64,000 bases of DNA. Source: Suillus spraguei (taxonomy: Eukaryota; Basidiomycota; Agaricomycetes; Boletales; Suillaceae). The translations under genes and the position numbers were made by a program. The first letter of the stretch is position 1, and the number at the start of each line of letters is the position of its first letter. Under the pieces are notes generated by a model. It saw nothing but the letters and a program-made list of their open reading frames with translations. It did not search any database and was not told where the DNA came from. Shown here one piece after another: positions 46,548 through 59,095 of the stretch. The stretch covers positions 205,528-269,527 of the forward strand of contig JABCPU010000048.1 in NCBI GenBank assembly GCA_016800925.1. The letters run 5' to 3'.

Positions 46548-46931
46548 CTAGTCAGGACTTAATTCATCAGTGAACTCAACAGATGAGTCTGTGCAAGGGC
46601 TCGGAGTCGAAACTGTAGTAAGTTTAACTCGGCCGTTCGTAATCGCCATGGTGACATCTAAGCCAAAAAGAATCTCACCTGTGCCCTCAGCGCTTTGTAG
46701 CTTAGTCCTGAGGAAAATCAAGTTAGCGGTGCACATGCATAGCCCGGCCTGGGCGTTATAGTAGCTAAGTTTTTGGTTACCGGTAGGCTCACCGGTGTTT
46801 GGTCTCGCTTTGTTCACTTGCCCTCCTTGTCCATAAACTAAGGTTTTGGATCTACAGTGATTTTATCTCCCTCATTCTTCTTTCAAACAAGTCTCCGAGC
46901 TCTATCGAGCGCGGCTGGCACTGAGCTCACC

Positions 46932-49790
46932 ATGAATGGACAAGTTGCAGGAACATCAATGGACGTGGATGGAGAAGAATACCAACAAAATCAAGTATCC
47001 ATTCGACGTTCATCAAGTCCTGTTCAGCGCGCCTCCTCCGTGCCGCACCGTCTGCCGCATTTCACGGTCGGTTATGTCTATTCTCAGGACATGATGCTCC
47101 ATTCATCGGCAACTGGGGAGCATCCGGAACAACCAGAGCGAATATCAAGAATTCGAACGGCAATTCGCGACGCGAATTTATTGCAGAAAATGAAACAAAT
47201 TCCGATTCGGCCTGTAAAACGAGATGAAGCCCTTCTTGTCCATTCTCAAGAACATTGGTACAAGGTGCTTGCGATTCAATGTGAGTGGCGGCTCGTAAAT
47301 CATATCCGCACTAGTGTTTCACGCATAAGATACATTGCTTACTTCGAGAATTCACTTGCTTCAGCAATGACACCGTCCGAAATTTTTGAATCAGAAGCTT
47401 ATTATGAGTCCCTATCTCTGTACGTTACCAGCGGTACTACCCGGGCTGCGCGCTTGAGTTGTGGAGGCGTGATTGAGGCCTGTCTCGCTGTGGCTCGTGG
47501 TGAGCTGAAGAAGACCTTTGCAATAGTACGACCCCCCGGGCACCATGCTGAGCCTGAGGAGCATATGGGTTTTTGTTTTTTCAACAATGTTGCTGTCGCT
47601 GCAAAGGTCACACAATTTCTGACTCCAGTCAGAAAGATTTTGATACTCGACTGGTAGGTCTTCACGATTTTTCTTTTATTCGTATTCTCACTTTTTATGA
47701 AGGGATGTACATCATGGTATGTCAATCACTAAATAATTTTCATCATACAAATATCTGCGTAGGCAATGGAACACAGCGTGCTTTCAATGATGACCCTTCT
47801 GTTTTGTACATCTCATTGCATCGCTATGAGCGGGGGCAATTTTACCCGTGTGGACCATTTGGTAGCATGGAGTCTTGTGGTGAAGGGGCTGGTCTCGGCT
47901 AGTAAGTGAACACCCGTTCAGCTTCGCAGAGATTGATGACTACAGCTCTGTCAATATACCTTGGCCAAAGAAGGGCATGACGGATGCGGATTATATCCAC
48001 GCATTCCAACAAATTGTGATGCCAATAGGAATGGAATTTGCTCCAGACCTAGTGATCAGTGTGTTCTTGTATTTTTCCTTCCACCCGCGGGCTAACGATG
48101 TGAAGTCTCTGCTGGCTTTGATGCTGCTGTTGGGGATGATCTTGGTGAATGTTTAGTTTCTCCAGCAGGATACGCACACATGACACATATGTTATCGGGG
48201 CTCGCCGGTGGAAATTTAGTCGTTGCCTTAGAGGTAGGTTTATTGATGACGTAGCTTAATCCGTGACATTCTGAGTTTTCGATTCCAATTTCTACAGGGT
48301 GGCTATAACCTTGATTCAATATCTAATTCTTCTCTCGCAGTTGCTCGTGTACTTCTCGGCGAGGCCCCTCCTGAACTCCCCCCTATGGTTGCGTCTGAGG
48401 CAGGGACAGAAACGGTTTGGCAAGTCGCTATGGAACAGAGCAAATACTGGAAGTGCGTGAACCCCAAGGCCTGTGAACCACGCGAAGGTCTATCTCCCCA
48501 TACAAACCGGGAAACAGTTGAATGCTCATACCAACTTACTTACAGAAGTCGATGAAATATCATTCTCAATCCCAGGTAAGCATTTCCTTCCGCGTTGTGT
48601 ATCTCGCGTTTCATGGATTCCTTGCAGAAATTCTTAAGGGTCACAGACAGCACTTTCTCTACACACAATACCAAATGCTCCAAGTTCCATTAATGACCAA
48701 GATGTTTGAAGAGCGTTTTGGCTCTCAAGTTATGTGCACGTGCGTAGTCTAATTTGTTACTACTTTGTTAGACTGAGCAAATCGCAGGAACGACTTTCTA
48801 GAAAATCCTACAATTATTGTATTTGTCCATGAATTGTGAACATCCCTCGAGTGGTCTCGTTGTTCATCGCTGACTTTATTACAGCGGAAATCTGCGCATA
48901 GAACTAGATGGAAAGCCTACGTGCGATGTGCAGATGGAGAACTCTTACCTAGTCAGCTGCCCATCATTGACACCACATTTATCCAACTCATGCTGACATG
49001 TCCCAGATCGATTTTTCAAAGGAACTCATTTCATGGGTTACGAAGGAAAAATATGGCTTGCTCGATGTTAATGTTTTCCCGAGACCATTTGCCTCACCTC
49101 TGCCGGTACGTATACTAGTGATCGTGTTGTAGTATTGACCCTTATGGCCTGTTAGCGCGGCCACAAGCACGTAGAGTCGTGGTCACGGGACGTTCTTACA
49201 TATCTATGGGATAACTATATACAGTTGGCGATCTCTATGAATTTCCTAGCTCTAAAAGCTAAGTTTTATTCAGGCTTTCGGGAGCGAAAAATATAATCTT
49301 CATTGGACATGGCCCCGGATGTCATGCACTCATGGAGCTCATAGAAAGCCGTCGTGCGTTTCTTGTTCTTGAAGCATACTTAAGACTGCTCACATCTTCT
49401 ACAGCGGTCGGCATGATTCGCTACGTCAATACGGTGATACAGGTTGTGGGGAACATGAACATTCCGTTAATACCCAAGGATGCAGATGAGCTCCGAGCAT
49501 GGTATTCCAAGGTTTGCATCGTGTTTCGTTACAGTTCACATATCTCATCATATGCCACAAAGAACTCGGTTGTAATTGTTCATCCAGAACATCCAGCATT
49601 TGCTCCCGAAGCAAGGATTCTCAAGAGACATGGCAGAGTCCTTCAGATCGGTTCGTGTCTCTTAGAAGCGACCACGCTGAGATCTGATCCAATCAACATA
49701 GAGGAGAGCAAACCCATCAAGCTCATTATGAAAGGGCTCCCTTTGATTCAGGACCATATCAAACAGTCTCTCGTAGGAAAGCCGCAATAA
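46932..49790 (+). CDS. HDA1: Class II histone deacetylase Hda1 with Arb2 domain
   Basis: Zinc-dependent deacetylase of histone lysines, acting in the nucleus as the catalytic core of the Hda1 complex. The deacetylase domain (about residues 45-400) contains [42 protein letters not shown] with the zinc ligands, [23 protein letters not shown] and [14 protein letters not shown]. After a linker, the C-terminal Arb2-type alpha/beta-hydrolase-like domain shows [19 protein letters not shown] and [16 protein letters not shown], as in yeast Hda1 and fission yeast Clr3. At least ten introns. A 14-base exon (47703-47716) carries most of the DVHHG motif. The ATG at 46932 follows an untranslated leader. 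Confidence 0.93.
47703..47716 (+). other. 14-base microexon of HDA1
   Basis: GGATGTACATCATG lies between an intron ending ATGAAG and one starting GTATGT. It completes Trp and encodes Asp-Val-His-His plus the first base of Gly. The two flanking introns are 49 and 46 bases. Confidence 0.85.
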
Positions 49791-49889
49791 GCACTTTGCA
49801 TAATTATCAAAGTCGCTTCACGCTGCGCTTCGTGGTATCCTCCTTACCGTGTATTGCTATCTCGAATGCTGTCCTGCTGCTATCTCTAT

Positions 49890-52800
49890 CTAAATTAGGT
49901 CTACGATACCTCTGCGAGATGAGATGATGCCAACGACTTTCGCTTCGGAGTCGAGAACTGTGCCGCCACGAGTTGCGACCATATCGCCGAGCCCTCCAGA
50001 GGGCTTGACTCCCAACAGCTTCTCAAGATTGACTGATGCAAGTGCGAGAGCTTGTTCCTTCGAGATCCTGTCAAAGCTCTCAAGAGCAGCCTAATAGCCA
50101 TACGATGAGCTGGAGTCTTGAAGAAAGAAAATCTACACACCCATGCCACATCGAAACGCGTGTGACGAGCACTCCACTGCTCTACGATACCGATACCAAC
50201 AGTTACACCATGAGCTAGGAGGGTGGTAATAGCACTCTCATTGGTCAATGGCGGACCAGGCAATCTGGTAGATAATGAGTTTGTTGACACAATTCAATGG
50301 ATGATCACTGACATCCTCTTTGACTCCCAGTTATCAGGGAAGGGACGGGACGGTGTAAGGATGACACCGACGCCCGCCTCACCAAGTTCCTTGGCAAGAA
50401 GATGGGCCTCGACAGCACCTGAAATAGTGAGCTGAATATTAGTCCCGGTGCGCGTATGGATCTCTTTCTTCAGCTCAATAAGCGAGGCAATGATGTCAGC
50501 GTTCTGGACCTGCACAACTAGGGGTATAGCGCCCTATGAGTTATACATTAAGATACATTATAACACATAGAAAGACAGATGGAGATATACCTTTGCAACC
50601 TCAGCAAACATGGTGCTACTCTTGTCACCCAGCAGTATATTCCTTAGCGCTGCGATTTGTGTGCTGACACTCGGTCCTTGGTTCGAGTGACCAATTTGCA
50701 CATGCAGTGCTGCGACATCTTGAACGACAGCCCCGTTCTCGAGTCTGTGTGCTGCACCAGTGTTGAATGCCGTACTTAGCCCTGCAATAAGCCCATTTGA
50801 GCTTGGCGCAGTGACGCCTGTAGTGACGCCTGCGCGGTAGGCGAGGCTTTAGCGTAAATGTGAGCTAGAGCAGAAACAGCGGCAATTCGATAGGCGGCTT
50901 ACAGCGTATCGCGTCCATAGAACTGGAGACCATCCGAAGCCTTAATGAGTTCGCTCCCTGCGAGAACGGTTGGGATAGAGCCGGTGAGAGGGTCGAAAAC
51001 AGTGCCATCGTGCGTGGAGCTCTCGCCCTGAATCTCTTCCAAACCAAGTGGCGAGCCATAAGAAATAAGGCCAGGACTACGTAAATCGTGTTAAAATGGA
51101 TAGGGCTGAAAGTCAGTGACAACGCACGCGATAGACCCGCCCTCGAGGTCGATCCATTCGGCATCTTCTGAGGCAAATTCGCTCGCACAAGCTGCTGCAG
51201 CACCCCAGCATCGTATCACACCCTTCCTGAGGGCTACCACACTCCCCTCTCCTATATCAGCTACACTCATTACACTACCCATTCCATCGGGGATAAACAT
51301 GCTGTTTATATTCGCAAACACCACTAAATCTTTTGCCTTCTTCGGCATCAGGGGTGGAAGTCCTTCATACTTGATGGCCGCGGCAGCCTCGAGATCGAAG
51401 TTTGGTGTGCGCGGGACCTGTTGGAATGATGCAGGTTTGAAGGCAATGGCAGGCTCAGAAAGTTGGGGGATGCCGTCAATCCAGACTTGTTGTGGCGTTG
51501 TACCTAGTGCGAGCGGGTGACTATCCCATACGACAAGATCTGGGTGGTGGTTAGAATTAGTCACGATTCACGGCAGAGATGCAGCGAGCGGACTGACCAG
51601 CGTCGTATCCTGGTATTGGAAATATGTCAGCGTGTGTCTGATTTTGAAAAGATGGTAGCTAACCTTCACGAACAAATCCAATCCGATGGTCTTGCCCCAT
51701 GACGCGCGCAGGCGTCGACGTGACAGCTGCAAGAGCAAGGTTCGCCGGAAGGCCGTACATGTACGCTTGCTGGGCTTCGTATAACAAGAAGCGAGAGTTA
51801 AGGACAGGATGATCACTCTGCGCGATATATCAAATTAGCATAGGAGTCAGCAGGGAACGTAAATGTGCAGACCTTCATCACGACGTCGATACCGTTCTCA
51901 GCTAGAATACGCGGAGCGAATTCCGACCCGCGGTATGCCTCACGCTTGTACCGGGCATTCGTAGCGAACAAGGCTGCCGCAGGGGCGTGGCCTACAGAAT
52001 ACATCAATATAATAAGAGGTCAGCAAAGCGATATCACTATACCATACGCCTGCTTGAGGATTCCTGGTACGAGATATGTCTCATGAGCATGGTGGAATGC
52101 GGCGATCGGGAATCGGAATTCGTTGGTAAGCTATTGTTCAAACCTCGTCAGAAACCTATAGCATAAAACAATCACTTCGACGTTACGCACACGGACAAAG
52201 TCATCCAGATCCACTGCTTCATAGCAATGCGTATGAATCTTATTTCAAGGAGAGAGATATTACGATATCCTCTTACACAACAGAAGATACTGAAACATAC
52301 CTTGACACGTCCGCGCAATACATCGACAAGCGCTTCCCACTGCAGGTTTTCAGGGAACTCGCCAAGGTCTTCCCATTCACCTGCCAGCGCACGAGTGCAA
52401 TATGCGTCCTGTTGCTCTTTGATCTGCCGAGCAGTGTCATATCTGTGGTGTTGTCATGAGGGAAGCCAAGAAACTTCAGAAGCTGTAGAACACACGCTTG
52501 TCGAAAAGCCCAGAAAGTGTCCATACGTGTGTTACCATATACACGACCTTAAATTCGTGTTTGAGAAGGATATGTGAAATAAGGAAGAATGAAGGCTTAC
52601 TGGGATTCTCGCCGCATGCGTGTCTGTGATTAAAATGGATGAGTACATGAACTTCAAGAAAGAAAATGAGAGGCACTTCATCTGTCTCCATCTTGGAGGC
52701 AAGGTTGGATCAACATGCGTGCCATTGAGAGTATAGGGTGGTTCGAGAAGCATAGATGAGGGAGAGCGTTCTGCAGTGGGACGAAGCTTGATTACAAAGG

Positions 52801-53629
52801 CCTGGCCACCTGTAGGAGGCGTTAATATCACCGTACAGGAATTCAGGTAACCGCACCAATGGCATTAGCAGAGCCAGGGAGGACATTTGCGGTGGTCACA
52901 CCACCGGATATGCTGAGTCTGTAGGCATCGTCATGGGTATTGAGCCCATCAAGACTGCGGAGCCAGGGTAAGATAGGTCCTGCGAAAAAGATGGATCATC
53001 ATGCATTATTGCGACAAGAGACAATGTATTACCCTTCCATGAATTGCCATCATCTGCGCCATTTAGAGTTGGGGCACTGTCGACGCCCAGGTGAGAATGA
53101 AGGTCGACTATCCTGAGTGTAGGATTATAGAAGAGCAAAAGAAGTTTGATCATGTGCGCGCGTACCCAGGTGTGACCCAACTTCCACCTGCATCCCATGT
53201 GACCAAATCCTTGAACTTGTTGAACATACTTGGACTTGCATGTCCAACAAATCTGATAATACCCTTGTCGAGCAAGATATCCCCCTGCGTGATCTCCTGA
53301 TCTCCAGTCCAAATGGATGCATTTCTAATGAGAGTTGCGGGAGTTCCTTCGACGAAACGGTCAGACGTAGTGCGTTGATGAAAGTCAGAAGGTGGGCCAG
53401 GCTTTGCGTGTAGCATATTGCATCTCTGCAGTATCTGCTCAGCATGGAGGGGGAGCTGGACGGACTGTTTTCCTAGTAACGCGAGCTGTGATAGAGATAA
53501 AAGTAAGCTCGCTACGGATATGAGACACAACATGAGTGCTATTGGTGCCATTCCATGCTTCGGCTTCCATCTTGCCAATCGCGGAAGGTTGACTGGCGGG
53601 GACTCGAAGTATGGAGGTAGCTTGTCCAT
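49890..53629 (-). CDS. membrane-anchored amidohydrolase-superfamily protein
   Basis: A large metal-dependent hydrolase fold, in fungi often labelled carbohydrate esterase family 9 or imidazolonepropionase-like. The start MDKLPPYFESPPVNLPRLAR is followed by a signal-anchor helix (APIALMLCLISVASLLLSLS), so the catalytic part is probably lumenal or outside. It contains IVDLHSHLGVDSAP (the metal-binding HxH), VKIHTHCYEAVDLD, FRFPIAAFHHAHETY and GIDVVMKSDHPVLNSRF. GYDADLVVWDSHPLALG and a duplicated-looking second half follow, ending SRRGIVDLI. About fifteen introns. Substrate unknown. The stop lies 99 bases from the HDA1 stop. Confidence 0.82.
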
Positions 53630-53851
53630 TCTGAACAAGGAGAAGAACAAGAGCCGCGTAATGATATATGCTGGTTCTTATATGCTGCGGTGGATGATAG
53701 CGAAATAAGTTTAGCTGGGAAATTACTGTCGGTCCTTGTCAATGATCATACGGACGAGAATTCGAAGGGAGCACGCGTCAACTTTTGTATGTCACGGCCC
53801 GTTATCGGTTTATTATTGACAGGTCCTGATCGTTGATTACTAATCCTTCTT

Positions 53852-55236
53852 ATGACGAGCGTGTCAGCAGCAGTAGGGGCTGCAGCTCAAAAAGCCAAAC
53901 CTCCCGTAGTACAACCTGGCACAGGTAACAATATCATCATAAATCCCAACCAGGTCAGTGCCCATCTCAATTCTCTTGACTCAATTTTATGTAAGCAACC
54001 TCAGCGCTTGAATCCCGTTCTTGAGTGCATTCGCAATGTTGGCAAAGAATTTGGCGATATTGTCCCCGACTTCCAAGTGGGGCGTACTTCCGGTGTACTC
54101 TTCCTCAGGTGAGTTCTGTCTAGCGTTGCTTATAATTAAAGTCCATCCTTGACATCGGAATGAAGTCTGAAATATCACCGCCTACACCCAGAGTACATTC
54201 ATACTCGTATAGAAAAACTTGGGCATGCATATAATCTCAGGATTTTGCTTATCATGTGTGATGTTGTAAGTAGCTCTCGAGCTCCTATACAGAGCTCTCT
54301 AAATTCCTTCACTCGCAGAGCGAGCATCAGGAACCAATCCGAGAGCTTACCAAGGTCTGCCCCTTCCATGATCACCAATTCTCAGCTTCACGGCAATCCA
54401 TGTAGGTCTGTATCATTAATAACATCACCATCATCGTCGCATGGAGGTATTCGTTTACGCCTCTCTTAATTAATTAGACAGCTGAATACCTCACTTTGCA
54501 GTATCGAAGAAGCAGGGCAGTACATCTCTACGCTTAAGCAGTTTGAACACAAACCACCAGATCTCATCAAGGAGCGTGTGGATAAGGACTACGATGCAAT
54601 TCTCCGCACTGCGCTTACCAGTATCAATAAAGTGAACAAAACCGACGTCGAGACATTGCGCTCGTCACTTGGGGTATGCCATCTTCACACTATTTAGATT
54701 TGAAATATACTTAGCTAACGAGGCAGAGCTTCGCCGACATAGCTCGCGCTCCTTCTGATCGCCTCCAGACCTTGCCAGGCTTTGGCCCCGTGAAAGTCCG
54801 TCGCATCAAAGACGCCTTCGACAAACCATTTCGCAATCGTGCCACCAGTGCTGTATTTTCTGTGGGCTCGCAAGTCCCACGGGATGCTGGCGATGAGGTC
54901 GTGTCTACCTCCAATGGAGAAAAAGTTTTGGAGGTGGCAGAACGTGAGGCTGTCCCAGGTTCGAAAGCGATATTGGAGCCCGTAGCCGGGGTCAGGGGCA
55001 AAGGAAAAGGAAAAGAACTAGCCCAACGCAGCCCAAGCCCAGTATGGGATATAGAACTCGACCTCGACAGTCCTCCGCCCACCGCATCTTCTGGGCCCCC
55101 ACCACGTGAGCCGTCGCCAGTATGGGATATTGAGCTTGACCTCAACGATGACTCGGATGACCTGTATGTGGACCCACGACTAGCTGCTAAGAAGGGGTTC
55201 GGACGGGTTGGGAGCTCATTAGGCTCGGATGAATAA
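53852..55236 (+). CDS. RAD10: ERCC1/Rad10 structure-specific endonuclease subunit
   Basis: Non-catalytic partner of XPF/Rad1 in nucleotide excision and crosslink repair. The central domain reads NPVLECIRNVGKEFGDIVPD, FQVGRTSGVLFLSLKYHRLH, PEYIHTRIEKLGHAYNLRIL and NNITIIVAWSIEEAGQYI. The helix-hairpin-helix region follows with DRLQTLPGFGPVKVRRIKDA. Five or so introns. The C-terminal extension of about 130 residues beyond the HhH is unusual: it is Pro/Ser/acid-rich and contains the decapeptide SPVWDIELDL twice. The start MTSVSAAVGAAAQKAKPPVV is followed by NNIIINPNQ, conserved in the family. Confidence 0.92.
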
Positions 55237-55712
55237 GGTTCATACGTTATGGAAAAGGCGGTGGATACAGCCATGGTATTGATTGCATGTACATTCACTA
55301 CCCATACGATAAAGGATCAAGCAATTGACATGTCACACCAAAACCAAAACGCATTAAGAGCAAACTACAGATACGAAGGAAGATAAGGGATGCAGACTCT
55401 ATAGAGCATACACGATTTAAAGCTGGTTGACAGCAGATTCATCTAGAATAGGTATGCTATAATGGACATAATATGTTACTGCAGCAGGAGAATAGTCAGG
55501 GGGTAGCATTGTCAGGAGCTCATACAGTTAAAAGAAAGCATCATCTGAGCGGAAAACATAATGACAAAACGTGCAGAAGCTAAGAAGTGGGTACGTATAG
55601 AATAAGTTTAACATTCCACACATGGCAAAAAAACGAGGCATGCATAAAACATTGAAAAGATAACAAAGAGAAAAGTAGGTTTAAAATGCATGACCTAGGC
55701 ACGCTTTGGAGG
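55237..55712. other. convergent 3' intergenic
   Basis: AT-rich sequence between the ERCC1 stop and the stop of the next minus-strand gene. No coding or repeat feature is recognised. Confidence 0.5.
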
Positions 55713-58700
55713 CTACTTGGGGCCAAAGTAATGCTGAATGGTGGCCGTCTTTGTCCACCCTACGGCAGGCTTGAGCGCCTGGCGTTGATAATAAATGCGC
55801 ATCTGAAGGCGATGTATTTCTGCCTTTGTGCGTGAGCGATCTAGGTGCGCCGCGCGGGTGTCCACTGCATCAAACCACTATCAATACCGCATGAGACTGA
55901 CTGCACACAAAGGATGCTCACCAATACGCCCCTGCATGACCTCTAACACCCGCAGGAGTAGTTCGAGGGGAGCAAGCAGCTTCTGACTCTTCCGGGGGCT
56001 GTCATCTATCGATAATTGGCGAGAAAGCGTTTGGTTCTCTTCGTGGACGTAGGCCTCAATATTTGCGAGCGCGACACTGATAATAGCGAAATAATGCCCG
56101 AGGTCCTCAAAGTCCGTGTTTGCGCTTGTCACGTCGAAGGGCTCATCAGAGCCAGGTCCAGGTGAAAGCAGAAGAATGAGCGGGTCGAGCGGAGGGAGTG
56201 CATCCTATGGTTCACGTCGGTCAATAAAACAAAACCCAAACATGGTATGAGAGGTACATACAGAGGGCCTACTGTTGGGAAGGAACAACGCATATGCTAG
56301 CCATTGTGCGATGTGACGAGTACGGCCACTACCGCTGCTGAAGAACGAAACAAAATGTGCTTTATTGGCTGGCGAAAGTGTAGATGCATGACTAAGAGAT
56401 CGTTGATGGATGGAAAGGTGCTACAAGATGCTCAGACGAATGATGGACTGAACTTTGTGAATGCGAACTCACAGTCGACGTATTGACGGACCAGCAAATG
56501 CTGTCAATGGCGAGATGTAAGTTGGCCCTCAGCTCATTGGAAGTGGTTCTGTCAAGGCCAATAAGCACGAGGCTCAATAGCACGTCCGGGATATCTCCTG
56601 CCACAAGATTTTCCGTTCTGTGATTCATCGAACGTGAGTACGTTTCTGACTATGAAAAAATGATGGATACCTACCGACCAGCAATGCCAACTAACGTCAC
56701 CAGCTTACTCAAAACACGCAAACGGGTTTCAGTGGTGATATGTAACGGGTGTACATCCTCGCGGATAGTCCAGCAGAGGTCTTCTGCCACGTGGCGGCTT
56801 GCACCAAGGTTAACGAGTGCAGAAGCGATGTCGGTAAAACGAAGCGCAGATTTAGAAGTGTAGGATGTTGCATTCCACAAGCCATGCAAAGCACTGAATG
56901 CTACCCCAGATAGGTGGGACTCAGTAAGGCTGATGGCTAGAAACGCAAAAGTGAGTAAACAAAATCATGAATCATTCGATGAGTAGTGATACGTACCTAG
57001 CGCAAAAAGAGGAGAGACAACAATAGATTTCTCCTCCGGACCCAGAGCGCTGAGCACTCCTGAAGATAGAGTCAAAGCTAGTTGATCAGCAGCTACCCAA
57101 AATGAGTCTCCCAGTCCCGTTTCGATATACACACGTACCTCCGATCCCACCCAAGTGCTGCAAAAGTGCCAATACGGGATGGTTGCTGGCATCTCCGAAG
57201 CTCACATTATACTTTTCTTCATCAACAATCATTCCATCATCACCCGCGCCCTCCTGCCAGAGCGGCACACCCACAACCTTTTCTTTCGGCCTTTTGCTCT
57301 CGCTGTTCTTGTCGCTGACGAGGATCTTTTCGATCTTTTCACCTACCTCGCGACCAAAAAAATCAGTCTCACGCTTGCCCATGAATACATCATCTTCCAG
57401 TAATTCAAGCTTGGGACTACTCGATTTTCGTTGAGCGTGTTCTTGAATGGCCTGCCACGCAGCACCCTCATCTGCCAAGTTTAAATCCCTTTCCAGATCC
57501 GCATCCGAAGAGATGTGGGCCTGTAAAGCGTCCTCAGCGCGCAGGAATGCAGCACTGCCGTTCCCGCGCTTCTCCGCAGCCTTTTTCTCGCAAAGGAGCG
57601 CCTCAAGGGGGTTGAAGGACTTCTTGAGCTTTGAGGGTCCAGGTACATTCTTGGTGACGACGATGGTAGAAAGACGTAGGGCCGGCGCAGGCTTACTTGT
57701 ACGGCCAGAACGGGTGTGTACTTGGGTTCGGGACATCTTGTGGGAATTAACAGGGGGGCGCGTGGGGGAGGCAGAGGGAGAACGGTGGTTACGGAGATTG
57801 TAGGAGGTAGAGGGTTTGGGTATCGAAGATGGGGCACTTAATAGCGGCAAGTCGCACACACCATCCATACCATTCAGAACAGGAAGATGTGAGCTACAGA
57901 GAATTCGGATTCAAAATATGGTACATTGAAGTGTATGGAATAAGACAGACCTCTTGCCCTTTCCATTCTTGTCGGGAAGGAGGGACATGTTTTCAAGGTC
58001 ATCGTCGCTGCTCTCATCGAGCTCGCGGAACTTGTAGTTTTTCTCCTCGTCACTTAGGGGACTTTCGGCAAATGCTTTTGCTTTGATACTTGCAATGAGC
58101 TGCGCAGCTTTGCCTGATTTATTAGATGCGGGTGTGGCGGGAAGTGGCAAGGCACCTGCAGTGTCAGGCGGGGAAGGCAGTGAAGCAGAGGGTTGAAGGG
58201 GCGTCTCAGGAGGTACAATAGGTAAGGAGATTGCAGATAGCAAGCGCGCGTCATCATTTAATGGGAAAGTAACGTGTACTGGCAGGCCTGCGTCCGTTGC
58301 AACTAAGTCACAGGAGCTGCTGTCATTAATGACAGACGAAGATGGTGATGCCAAAGCGGTTTGGCGCCATTTGTGAACTTGTTCATTAACTTGACTGAGG
58401 GCACGGGTGTCTAGTACAGTGATGACGAGTTCCATCTCGTCAGATTGGCTACTGTATATGAGATGCTTACTGGATGAAGGAGTGTGAGGCCCTGTGAGAG
58501 GAGGGGCGAGTATGGATGGTTTCGATGGAGAGCCTGGTTTCTGGACATAGATGACACCGCTTGGACGCTCGCTCTCGGAGTCGCTCTCAAATTTCTTCTT
58601 GCGCTTATGAGGCAACCTGGCCTTGGCAGGCGAAGACGCGCTCAGGAGGTGAGAAGGACTGAGACACTGGTGTGGGGAACGAGGACGCTTCTGAGAGGCC

Positions 58701-59095
58701 CTCCTAGAGGTGTTCTGTGCTGCACTGCTGCGTGTAATACGAGGCGATGGCATAGTAGGACCTGTGGGTGTTTGACAAGTAGAAGAACGGGTTCTAGATG
58801 CTGTGTAGGGTGGAGAAAGTAGAGTACTAGAACCACTAGAAGTGGATGTGCGTGAAGCCGAGAGTATAGTCATGGTCTGTTTGTTAGAGACTGCGACAGA
58901 TGTCTCAGCTGATGATTTTGAAGCGTCGCTTTGACGCGAACGTGTGGCCAACGCGACTGGACCAGACTGAGACGACACAACCGAGGAACTCAGCGGTGCT
59001 TGGGCTGATCTCGGGGTAAAAAAATCGGTTACCCTCAAATTTCTATCAGGGATCTTCGCTTTCGCGGCTTTTTTCAATGAATTTTTTGAACTCAT
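55713..59095 (-). CDS. large nuclear protein of unknown family, possible genome-maintenance factor
   Basis: I do not recognise it with certainty. From the ATG at 59095 (MSSKNSLKKAAKAKIPDRNL) the first exon is about 390 codons, basic and Ser/Pro-rich, with several nuclear-localisation-like runs (LPHKRKKKFES). An intron at about 57897-57952 joins NGKGKR to SHLPVLNGMDG. Next comes SFNPLEALLCEKKAAEKRGN and then a helical, repeat-like C-terminal half (ASNHPVLALLQHLGG, LRVLSKLVTLVGIAG, DVLLSLVLIGLDR). It ends KTATIQHYFGPK. Near each end is a degenerate PCNA-interaction-like motif (NLRVTDFF, TATIQHYF). A relation to SLF2/Nse6-type Smc5/6 loaders is a guess from layout only. About eight introns. Confidence 0.6.
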
